From contig CAXRJA010000001.1 in assembly GCA_964230965.1 (NCBI GenBank), positions 1 to 22,310 of the forward strand: a DNA stretch of 22,310 nt. The letters are read 5' to 3'. Source of the stretch: UBA8290 sp964230965 (GTDB taxonomy: Bacteria > Bacillota_I > Bacilli_A > Acholeplasmatales > Acholeplasmataceae). Shown piece by piece: positions 1-6,497 of the stretch. The notes under the pieces are model-generated. The model did not search any database, was not told the DNA's origin, and saw only the letters and a list, made by a program, of their open reading frames with translations. Each line of letters begins with the position of its first letter. Within the stretch, counting starts at the first letter, position 1. Position numbers and translations under genes: made by a program.

Positions 1-534
1 TTTTTCAATATAGCCTTTACCATTTTTAAAAGAAATTGCTTCTTTTCCAAATAATATCGATCCATTGACTTGATGAGACATGGAAACGATGCCATGATAT
101 GTTTCCATAAACTTTAAATAACCAAAAGGTCCCATGATAGAAGGAAACAAGAGACTTGATTGAATCGGTGTGAGTTCTGAATTTTCTAAATGGACGTGTA
201 AATCCACGTGATTCAATATTAATGAAAGATACACAGATTCTGAAGAAAAGATATTTTGACCAATTTGAATATTAAATGTTTTTGGATGAAATGAAAAAGC
301 ATCGATATCAAACCGTTCGTAATAAGTTTTTAGGGTTTCTTTTGTGGATGTTCTATCTGAAATAAATACTTGGATGAATGCATGAGGATCTTCTTTATTT
401 AAGCTAATCCCTGGAATAAATGCAAATGTATGAGATAAACTCGGAGATACATACTTAAAATACCACCCTTCAAAGTAGTTTTTTTTATTTAAATGTCCTT
501 GAAAAATTTCTGGATGAAACACTTTATAGAACAT
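1..534 (-). CDS. Tocopherol cyclase-like family protein, 3' part cut by the window edge
   Basis: 178 codons are visible from an ATG at 532-534 and the frame is open to base 1. The ORF is AT-rich and is preceded by a good AGGAGA ribosome site (538-543). The translation has the hallmarks of the tocopherol-cyclase-like family: YFEGWYFK (residues 20-27), FAFIPGIS (38-45), PHAFIQV (50-56), a segment IMGPFGYLKFMETYHGIVSM in the middle third, and NGKGYIEK at the visible end, where family members usually continue with a DWG motif. Plant members (VTE1) close the chromanol ring of tocopherol; the substrate of bacterial members is not established. The visible part has no signal peptide or membrane helix. 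The gene follows the heliorhodopsin gene on the same strand, separated by a terminator-like hairpin. I am confident of the family and have no basis for a substrate. Confidence 0.8.
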   Translation of the reverse strand, partial: MFYKVFHPEIFQGHLNKKNYFEGWYFKYVSPSLSHTFAFIPGISLNKEDPHAFIQVFISDRTSTKETLKTYYERFDIDAFSFHPKTFNIQIGQNIFSSESVYLSLILNHVDLHVHLENSELTPIQSSLLFPSIMGPFGYLKFMETYHGIVSMSHQVNGSILFGKEAISFKNGKGYIEK

Positions 535-537
535 AAA

Positions 538-543
538 ATCTCC
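538..543 (-). promoter_or_regulatory. Ribosome binding site of the tocopherol-cyclase-like gene
   Basis: AGGAGA read on the minus strand, 3 bases before the ATG at 534. It directly follows the T-run of the terminator hairpin, so this leader is very compact. Confidence 0.7.
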
Positions 544-573
544 TAAAAAAAAGACTAAGCGAGCTTAGTCTTT
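544..573 (-). terminator. Intrinsic terminator after the heliorhodopsin gene
   Basis: On the minus strand a 10-bp stem (AAAGACTAAG / CTTAGTCTTT; arms 564-573 and 550-559) with a CTCG loop runs straight into a T-tract. It lies 11 bases past the heliorhodopsin stop codon and one base before the ribosome site of the next gene. The position suggests either termination with partial read-through or a separate promoter for the downstream gene. Confidence 0.8.
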
Positions 574-582
574 AGTATATCA
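574..582 (-). promoter_or_regulatory. Candidate extended -10 promoter for the tocopherol-cyclase-like gene
   Basis: The minus strand reads TGATATACT, an extended -10 box (TGn plus TATACT) identical to that of the heliorhodopsin gene at 1455-1463. I see no convincing -35. Transcription from it would start near 566-568, inside the 5' arm of the terminator hairpin, so the transcript would carry only a shortened hairpin. Inference from motif and spacing only. Confidence 0.4.
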
Positions 583-584
583 TA

Positions 585-1424
585 TTAAGGTTGAAAGACG
601 CCTGATAGAACTAACCAAGTCAAGATTGTTTTAGCTACCAATGATAACACGATGTATCCACGCTCTCCATAAAGGTAATCTTTAAATTTACCGATACCCT
701 TATATTGAAGCCACATGTTTACAGGGAACGTATTGAATGCTATAAAATATGTTGCTAAAATAATCCAAACAAAACCTGGTACTTGATCTAAATTAGGATT
801 TACTCCAATATAGAATGCAATTGCCACCCAAGGTGCAAGTCCTAAAATCGAACCAAATATGAACGGTAACCAATTGGTTTTGTTTTTTGTTTTATCTTTA
901 CCTGCATTTAATAATTCCATATCTAATCCAAATAAATTCATACCAGCATTTGCAAGCGCGATTAACGCAAAAACAGCGACATCTCTTACACCGAATAATG
1001 CAGAGATTAAGACAATCATTATCGATGAGCTTAATGCATATTCATACCAGCGATATTTATTTATACCCTGTTTTAAACCTGCTCTATATTTATCTCTATT
1101 AGGAAAAGCAATTAAAAAATGAAAGATTGCAGACAAAAGTAAAAAACTTGCGGTTAACTCTAGAAAAGGCAAATTAAACAAAACATCTGTTGTTGTTAAA
1201 ACTAAATCGCCGCCAACACCAGATGGATCTGGAACAAATTCTAAATAATTTCCGACAACACCAATTGAAAAGTCAAAAGTGTCATTTAAGTTTGGATATA
1301 CAAATAATGCAAAAGCCATCATTAATAATCCTTGTACAAGGTGTACAAAACCCATTTTTTTATTAAATGAGATGAGTTTATCTATTTTAACATCCACATT
1401 TAATGATTTTACATTTGTAGACAT
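585..1424 (-). CDS. heR: Heliorhodopsin (retinal-binding photoreceptor-like membrane protein)
   Basis: The 279-residue translation matches the heliorhodopsin family along its whole length, with about seven membrane helices (roughly 23-43, 83-107, 126-145, 149-166, 186-207, 217-240, 255-276). The last helix holds GERGYIVLSLVAK, with K265 as the retinal Schiff-base lysine. Helix 3 holds YRWYEYALSSS, with E128 at the counterion position (E107 of the type protein 48C12) and R125 before it. H28 (GFVHLVQ) and H102 (LSAIFHF) match the two characteristic histidines H23 and H80. A long loop between helices 1 and 2 (about 44-82) is typical. Family members show slow photocycles, pump no ions and sit with the N-terminus inside. 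Their role is debated; interaction with photolyase has been reported for one member. ATG start with AAGGAGAA upstream. Divergent from the carotenoid-photolyase operon. Confidence 0.95.
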   Translation of the reverse strand: MSTNVKSLNVDVKIDKLISFNKKMGFVHLVQGLLMMAFALFVYPNLNDTFDFSIGVVGNYLEFVPDPSGVGGDLVLTTTDVLFNLPFLELTASFLLLSAIFHFLIAFPNRDKYRAGLKQGINKYRWYEYALSSSIMIVLISALFGVRDVAVFALIALANAGMNLFGLDMELLNAGKDKTKNKTNWLPFIFGSILGLAPWVAIAFYIGVNPNLDQVPGFVWIILATYFIAFNTFPVNMWLQYKGIGKFKDYLYGERGYIVLSLVAKTILTWLVLSGVFQP

Positions 1425-1454
1425 AATATTCTCCTTTATTATGATTGTATAAAA

Positions 1455-1484
1455 AGTATATCACACAATATATCACGATGTTAA
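1455..1484 (-). promoter_or_regulatory. Promoter of the heliorhodopsin gene
   Basis: On the minus strand TTAACA (1479-1484) is followed after 18 bases by TATACT (1455-1460), and TG sits in the extended -10 position (TGATATACT). It overlaps the region where the divergent crt promoter would have its -35. Confidence 0.6.
1457..1476. repeat. Direct repeat in the heliorhodopsin/crt promoter region
   Basis: TATATCAC occurs twice with a 12-bp period (1457-1464 and 1469-1476), separated by four bases. It lies across the -10 and spacer of the heliorhodopsin promoter and upstream of the crt promoter. It could be an operator for a regulator of both transcripts; function is inferred from position only. 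Confidence 0.4.
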
Positions 1485-1508
1485 AGAATCTTTTTGTTAT
1501 GGTAAAAT
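1481..1508 (+). promoter_or_regulatory. Promoter of the crtN-crtM-phr operon
   Basis: TAAAAT at 1503-1508 with TG in the extended position (TGGTAAAAT, 1500-1508). A weak -35 TTAAAG (1481-1486) lies 16 bases upstream and shares bases with the -35 of the divergent heliorhodopsin promoter. Confidence 0.5.
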
Positions 1509-1528
1509 ATGGAAGAAATTAGGTAAGC

Positions 1529-3019
1529 ATGAAAAAAGTTATCGTCATAGGTGCTGGAGCAGCTGGACTGTCATCAGCAATAAGATTACAATCCTTAGGA
1601 TTCCAAGTTGAAATTTATGAAAAAAACGATCGTGTTGGTGGTCGTATATTTCAACTTAAAGACAAAGGATTCACATTCGATTATGGTCCAACCATTACCA
1701 TGTTGCCAGATGAATATAATGATGTTTTTAGAGCATCCGGTGCAAATCCAGAGAATTATTTAAAAATGACGCCGCTTGATCCACTATATAAATTATATTT
1801 TAGAGATGGTACATCCTTTCAAGTGTCTTCAAATCTAAACAAACTTATGAAAGAATTAGAAGCATTTGGTGAAGATGAGACATATGGATATTTATCGTAT
1901 ATCTCAGATGTTTATGGTCGATACATTATTGCAAAAAAACATTTTCTTGATGTATCCTATCGCAGAAAAAGGGATTTTTTAAACTTAAAAACGCCTTATC
2001 ATGGATACCGTTTAAAAACACTCAATAATGCATATGATTCCATTTCAAGATTTGTAAAAAATGAAAAATTAAGACAAGCATTATCATTCCAGACACTTTA
2101 CATTGGTGTGTCTCCATTTCAAGGGCCATCTATTTATACGATCATTCCGATGATTGAACTTTTATACGGTATTCATTACATTGAAGGCGGCATGTATCAA
2201 ATGGCAGCTGCCATGGAAAAAAGATTCTTAGAATTAGGTGGGTGTATTCATTTAAATCAATCTGTCGATGAAATCGTGATCGAAAACAATGTTGCTAAAG
2301 GTATACGTATCAAAGAAGAAACGAAAGAAGCAGATATTGTTTTAACAAACGCAGACTTTCCATGGGCTGTTGAAAACTTAATTAAGCAACCAAAAAATAG
2401 AGGCAAATTTAAAGACAAAAAAATTAAAAAGATGACCTATTCATCTTCCGTATTTATTATGTATTTAGGATTAGATAAAAAATATCCAACGGATGTTCAT
2501 TCATTAAGATTTGCTGCAGATTTCATAAAGAATATAAAAGATTTATTTAATTCTGTCATTCCAGAAGATCCGTCATTTTATTTATATTCACCTTCACAAA
2601 TAGATGCATCTGTTGCACCAGAAGGAAAAGAAATTTTGTACGTGCTTGTACCTGTACCAAATACACAAGATAAACATGTTACTTGGGATGACAAACAAAT
2701 CAGTTCATACCAAGAAAAAATATTATCTATGATTGAACAAATTCCCACATTTCATGACATCCGTGAACACATCGAAGTCTTGCATGTTTCAACACCTAAT
2801 ACATGGCAAGAAAAATTTAATTTGAATCATGGTGCTACTTTTGGCTTAAGTCCAACCTTGAACCAAAGCTTATATTTCAGACCACAAGCAACTTTAAAAC
2901 CGCTTAAAAATGTTTACTTCACAGGATCTTCAACACATCCAGGTCCTGGTGTACCAATTGTATTAAAATCAGCAAAACTTGCTGTTAATGAAATACTAAA
3001 GGATCATCCAAATGAATGA
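1529..3019 (+). CDS. crtN: Carotenoid desaturase, CrtN/CrtI family (probable 4,4'-diapophytoene desaturase)
   Basis: FAD-dependent desaturase that adds conjugated double bases to a linear carotene at the membrane. The 496-residue protein starts with a dinucleotide-binding fold (VIVIGAGAAGLSSAIRL, glycines 8/10/13, E31) followed by the family motif RVGGRI. The middle segment YIGVSPFQGPSIYTIIPMIE, followed by GIHYIEGGMYQM, resembles staphylococcal CrtN more than C40-type CrtI. The C-terminal FAD motif NVYFTGSSTHPGPGVPIVL begins near residue 461. Full family length. First gene of crtN-crtM-phr; its last 8 bases overlap the next gene. The desaturase call is secure. The C30 assignment rests on recalled motif similarity, and automated annotation might call it phytoene desaturase (crtI). 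Confidence 0.9.
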   Translation: MKKVIVIGAGAAGLSSAIRLQSLGFQVEIYEKNDRVGGRIFQLKDKGFTFDYGPTITMLPDEYNDVFRASGANPENYLKMTPLDPLYKLYFRDGTSFQVSSNLNKLMKELEAFGEDETYGYLSYISDVYGRYIIAKKHFLDVSYRRKRDFLNLKTPYHGYRLKTLNNAYDSISRFVKNEKLRQALSFQTLYIGVSPFQGPSIYTIIPMIELLYGIHYIEGGMYQMAAAMEKRFLELGGCIHLNQSVDEIVIENNVAKGIRIKEETKEADIVLTNADFPWAVENLIKQPKNRGKFKDKKIKKMTYSSSVFIMYLGLDKKYPTDVHSLRFAADFIKNIKDLFNSVIPEDPSFYLYSPSQIDASVAPEGKEILYVLVPVPNTQDKHVTWDDKQISSYQEKILSMIEQIPTFHDIREHIEVLHVSTPNTWQEKFNLNHGATFGLSPTLNQSLYFRPQATLKPLKNVYFTGSSTHPGPGVPIVLKSAKLAVNEILKDHPNE

Positions 3020-3929
3020 TTGGTTTACTTTGACTTTACTTGGTCTTTTTGTTGCTGTCATCGGAATTCTTTTATTCATACAGCTAAAAGAGTGGCGACT
3101 CATTAAGTATTGTGAACAAATCATCAAAAAGAATTCACTTACTTTTTATAAGGCTTTTTCTCAAATTGAAAATAAAAAACAAAGACAAGCGATATATGTT
3201 GTATACGCATTTTGTCGTTATGCCGATGATTTAATCGACGAACATCAAGACATTGAAGGCTTAAATTCACTTGAAAAAGAACTCGCTGATTTTAGAGACA
3301 ACAAAAAAACAACACTTAAAGTATTCAAAGCACTTAAAATAATTAAAGACGATTTTTATTCAAGTGATTATGATTTTAAACCATACTTTGAAATGATTGA
3401 AGGTCAAAGAATGGATATCTCAATTAAATCTTATGAAACATTAGAAGATGTTTTAGCGTATTGTTATTACGTTGCATCTTCTGTAGGTCTCATGTTATTA
3501 CCAATTCTTGCACCAAAAAAACACCTTGAAATGAGAGAATTTGCGATTCAATTAGGATATGCGATGCAAATTACGAATTTTTTAAGAGATGTTGGTGAAG
3601 ATTTTCGAAAAGGTCGAATCTACATTCCACAATCTATCCTTAAAAAATATCATATTGAAATTAAAGAAGAAATGATAGAAGGTCCTTCAGAAAAATTTAA
3701 ACTACTTTTTGATGAACTTTCTGGGATTGCTAGATCGTATTATCAATTCGCTTATGACCATATAGATGCATTTTCAAAAGATGTTTCTAAACCATTATTG
3801 TATGCTGCAAAGTTGTATGAAGCGATACTTGATGAATGTGTCACAGATTATGATGTTTTTAGACAAAAGCATTTTGTCTCACAAGAAAAGAAAGTGGCCA
3901 TCATTAAACAGCTTCAAAAAACAACATAA
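3012..3929 (+). CDS. crtM: Squalene/phytoene synthase family enzyme (probable CrtM/CrtB) with an N-terminal membrane anchor
   Basis: Head-to-head prenyl transferase that would join two farnesyl- or geranylgeranyl-diphosphates into the first carotene. Both metal-binding aspartate motifs are present: FCRYADDLIDE (D72, D73, D76) and NFLRDVGEDFRKGRIYIP (D193, E196, D197). Residues 5-25 (FTLTLLGLFVAVIGILLFIQL) form a clear hydrophobic helix before the catalytic domain, which begins near 33. Most relatives start directly with the catalytic part, so this extra anchor is unusual. The ATG overlaps the end of crtN by 8 bases and has AAAGGA upstream; no other ATG fits before the first aspartate motif. 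Translational coupling with crtN is likely. Whether the product is C30 or C40 cannot be told from motifs alone. Confidence 0.88.
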   Translation: MNDWFTLTLLGLFVAVIGILLFIQLKEWRLIKYCEQIIKKNSLTFYKAFSQIENKKQRQAIYVVYAFCRYADDLIDEHQDIEGLNSLEKELADFRDNKKTTLKVFKALKIIKDDFYSSDYDFKPYFEMIEGQRMDISIKSYETLEDVLAYCYYVASSVGLMLLPILAPKKHLEMREFAIQLGYAMQITNFLRDVGEDFRKGRIYIPQSILKKYHIEIKEEMIEGPSEKFKLLFDELSGIARSYYQFAYDHIDAFSKDVSKPLLYAAKLYEAILDECVTDYDVFRQKHFVSQEKKVAIIKQLQKTT

Positions 3930-3945
3930 TTAAGTTGGAGAAACT

Positions 3946-5316
3946 ATGAATCAAAATCGAATAAAAATCATTCAAGAAATAACAACTACAACAACAAATC
4001 GTGTCATTTATTGGATGCAAAGTGCACAAAGAATTCATTATAATCATGCGTTGAATTATGCCATTGATTTAGCGAATAAAAAAAACTGTTCTTTGGTTGT
4101 TGTATTTAATGTCATTCCAAGCTATAAAGATGCAAACAGAAGACACTATGTCTTTATGTTAGAGGGGATTAAAGAACTTGAACATGCATTTAAAGCATTA
4201 AAAATCCCATTTAAAATAGCATTTGGTGATCCTAGCGAAAACATCATGAATATGTTAGAACAAGGCGATACAATCATATTGGATAAAGCCTACTTAAAAC
4301 ATCCTAGATCTTGGAGAAATGAGCTTTATAAAAACAACAAAGGTCAACATACCATGATTGAAATAGATACTGAACTCATTGTACCTGTTGAAATTGCCTC
4401 TCAAAAAATGGAATATGGTGCCTATACAATACGTCCAAAACTCCACAAACAATTTGATGCGTTTGATGACTATGAATCCTTGTCTACATATAAAGGTAAG
4501 TATATTGAATTTCAAAGTGATGTAGATCTAAAGTCAATTGATTACTTTGTAGAGACCCTTCCAATCGATCAAGATGTCTTAGAAACGCCTTATTTTGTAG
4601 GCGGGTATCAAGAAGCAAAAAAAAGACTAAAATCGTTTATTGAGTATAAAGCAAAAGATTATTTAGATAGAAACGCACCAGGTGAACACGTAACATCCAC
4701 ACTTTCACCCTATTTACATTTTGGTCAAATAGCATCTCTTGAAATTGTCCATGAAATTAGACAAGCAAAAGAAATGAATGTAATCAATCAAGCAACATAC
4801 GATGGCATCTTTGAACAAGTATTTGTGAGAAGAGAGTTGGCATTTAACTTTGTTTATTACAATCATCAATATGATCAATTTGACCATATGACAGAACCTT
4901 GGGCGTATCTTACTATGGACAATCATCAGGATGATTATCGACCTAATCTTTACACCAAAGAACAATTAGAGAGAGCAGACACACATGATCCTTATTTTAA
5001 TGCTGCTATGGATGAGATGAGATTTAGTGGGTATATGCATAATTATATGCGTATGTATTGGGCAAAAAAAATCATTGAGTGGTCTAACTCCTATAAAGAA
5101 GCATATGAAACAACACTTTATCTTAATAATAAATATTTTTTAGATGGAAGAGATCCAAATTCATATACAAGTGTTGCGTGGAATTATGGACGTCATGATC
5201 GTGCATGGACAGAACGTCCAATTCTAGGAAAACTTAGATATATGAATGATAAAGGCTTAGAAAGAAAATTTGATATGTCAAAATATATTCAGTACGTTGA
5301 AAGTATAAAAAAATAA
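3946..5316 (+). CDS. phr: Class II deoxyribodipyrimidine (CPD) photolyase
   Basis: Flavoenzyme that uses blue/near-UV light to split cyclobutane pyrimidine dimers. The 456-residue protein has the class II signature near the N-terminus (NRVIYWMQSAQRIHYNHAL, from residue 18). FAD-domain motifs follow: FVRRELAFNFVYYN, YMRMYWAKKIIEWS and, from residue 408, TSVAWNYGRHDRAWTERPI. These motifs distinguish class II (plants, animals, methanogens, some bacteria) from the commoner bacterial class I. Length is normal. It is the third gene after crtM (16-base gap, GGAGA ribosome site), so carotenoid synthesis and DNA photorepair would be expressed together. A bidirectional terminator covers the stop codon. 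Confidence 0.93.
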   Translation: MNQNRIKIIQEITTTTTNRVIYWMQSAQRIHYNHALNYAIDLANKKNCSLVVVFNVIPSYKDANRRHYVFMLEGIKELEHAFKALKIPFKIAFGDPSENIMNMLEQGDTIILDKAYLKHPRSWRNELYKNNKGQHTMIEIDTELIVPVEIASQKMEYGAYTIRPKLHKQFDAFDDYESLSTYKGKYIEFQSDVDLKSIDYFVETLPIDQDVLETPYFVGGYQEAKKRLKSFIEYKAKDYLDRNAPGEHVTSTLSPYLHFGQIASLEIVHEIRQAKEMNVINQATYDGIFEQVFVRRELAFNFVYYNHQYDQFDHMTEPWAYLTMDNHQDDYRPNLYTKEQLERADTHDPYFNAAMDEMRFSGYMHNYMRMYWAKKIIEWSNSYKEAYETTLYLNNKYFLDGRDPNSYTSVAWNYGRHDRAWTERPILGKLRYMNDKGLERKFDMSKYIQYVESIKK

Positions 5317-5338
5317 GTCTTATGAGACTTATTTTTTT
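5311..5338. terminator. Bidirectional terminator between phr and the DUF1295 gene
   Basis: Perfect 10-bp stem AAATAAGTCT / AGACTTATTT (5311-5320 and 5325-5334) with a TATG loop, A-rich on one side and T-rich on the other. The stop codons of both convergent genes (5314-5316 plus, 5329-5331 minus) lie inside the stem. Confidence 0.85.
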
Positions 5339-6108
5339 AATTTAGGGAAGAAAATTGGTGTTTTTTCTGCATATGCTTGATACTTTGGATCATCTTTATA
5401 TCTTTTTTCTAGTAAAGGAACACCTGAAACATATCTTAATAAATACCCCATAATAAATGTACCAATGATTGCAAATGTATAACGAATATCGAAACTATAA
5501 AACATGATCGCAAAATAACTGATCCAAATGATGAAGTCACCAAAATAATTCGGATGTCTAGTATATGCCCACAAGCCTTTATCCATGATTTTTCCTTTGT
5601 TTTCAGGGCGCGATTTAAATCGTTTTAGCTGTGCATCAGAGATACTTTCAAAAGCAAACCCTAACATAAATAATAAAACACCAATCCCTAAAGCGAACAT
5701 ATGATGCCACTCATTTCCTTCAGTGACATAAAAGACACTTTGAATCGGTAGAGATATCACACTCGCCAAAAGAATTTGAAAATAAAAAACTTTAATGTAT
5801 GCGTTAAGATTGGGGTGTTTTCCCCAATTTTTTCTCATGTTGACATACCGATAATCTTCTGGTTTTGACCAATTTCTTATCAATAAGTAGTAGGTCAGTC
5901 TAATACCCCATAAAGTTACAAATACAAGCATCAGTATAGATGCAGTTGTTATTGTTTGAGTATGTAAAAATACAGTCCAAACAATGACAACATAACTTAG
6001 ACCCCATGCAATATCTACAAGACCAAAGTTTTTTCTTATAACGCTTATTAAAAACCATAAATGTAAATACACTAACATTACAACACTTAAAATAAGTATG
6101 TGCGTCAT
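5329..6108 (-). CDS. DUF1295 family membrane protein (steroid 5-alpha-reductase-like fold)
   Basis: 259 residues with about six hydrophobic segments. The family signatures are FGLVDIAWG (28-36) and WAYTRHPNYFGD (180-191), the latter resembling the cofactor-binding region of steroid 5-alpha-reductase and isoprenylcysteine methyltransferase-like proteins. DUF1295 proteins are thought to act on lipids, but no reaction is established for this one. From memory, they occur in other bacteria beside photolyase, cyclopropane synthase and DUF2177-type genes, which matches this setting. It is the last gene of mscS-DUF2177-DUF1295; its ATG overlaps the preceding stop by 4 bases, suggesting translational coupling. 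Confidence 0.85.
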   Translation of the reverse strand: MTHILILSVVMLVYLHLWFLISVIRKNFGLVDIAWGLSYVVIVWTVFLHTQTITTASILMLVFVTLWGIRLTYYLLIRNWSKPEDYRYVNMRKNWGKHPNLNAYIKVFYFQILLASVISLPIQSVFYVTEGNEWHHMFALGIGVLLFMLGFAFESISDAQLKRFKSRPENKGKIMDKGLWAYTRHPNYFGDFIIWISYFAIMFYSFDIRYTFAIIGTFIMGYLLRYVSGVPLLEKRYKDDPKYQAYAEKTPIFFPKLKK

Positions 6109-6497
6109 AGTAAACTACCAATCAAATAGGTAAGTGTAGAGACTGAAAACCCTAATAGTGTACCCCACGTGATATCAATGAGAGTGACCTTGAGTGGCCA
6201 GTTTTTAAGCGTTGCTAAATTTGTTAAATCATATGTCGCATATGTTATAAACCCATACAAAGCACCATACAACATGGCATCATTGAATGATGATTTTTGT
6301 AAAGCTGGCATGATTGCAAAAATCATCAGAAATACAATATATAAAATGTAAAAAATGAAGGCTGCATACCAATTCGGTTTTTTCGCTAAAATAAACCCAA
6401 TTTGTGATTGATACATATTTTTAGCAAATAATCCCAACCATAAAATATCGATTATGAAAAATATGACGAACGCAATAAAAAAGATGATAACAGTCAT
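6105..6497 (-). CDS. DUF2177 family small membrane protein
   Basis: 130 residues and four predicted membrane helices (about 2-25, 43-65, 73-90, 105-128). Family signatures are IDILWLG (16-22), GALYGFITYATYDLTNLATLK (from 78, 21 residues in the conserved block) with the central TYDLTNLAT, and IDITWG (107-112). The function is unknown. It overlaps both neighbours by 4 bases (ATGA), so the three genes form a tightly coupled unit. The repeated conserved Asp and Trp residues inside helices hint at a polar site within the membrane, which is inference. Confidence 0.85.
   Translation of the reverse strand: MTVIIFFIAFVIFFIIDILWLGLFAKNMYQSQIGFILAKKPNWYAAFIFYILYIVFLMIFAIMPALQKSSFNDAMLYGALYGFITYATYDLTNLATLKNWPLKVTLIDITWGTLLGFSVSTLTYLIGSLL

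Noticed and set aside
859..1122. Open frames antisense to heliorhodopsin
   Set aside because: They are frame shadows of a well-supported gene and lack ribosome sites.
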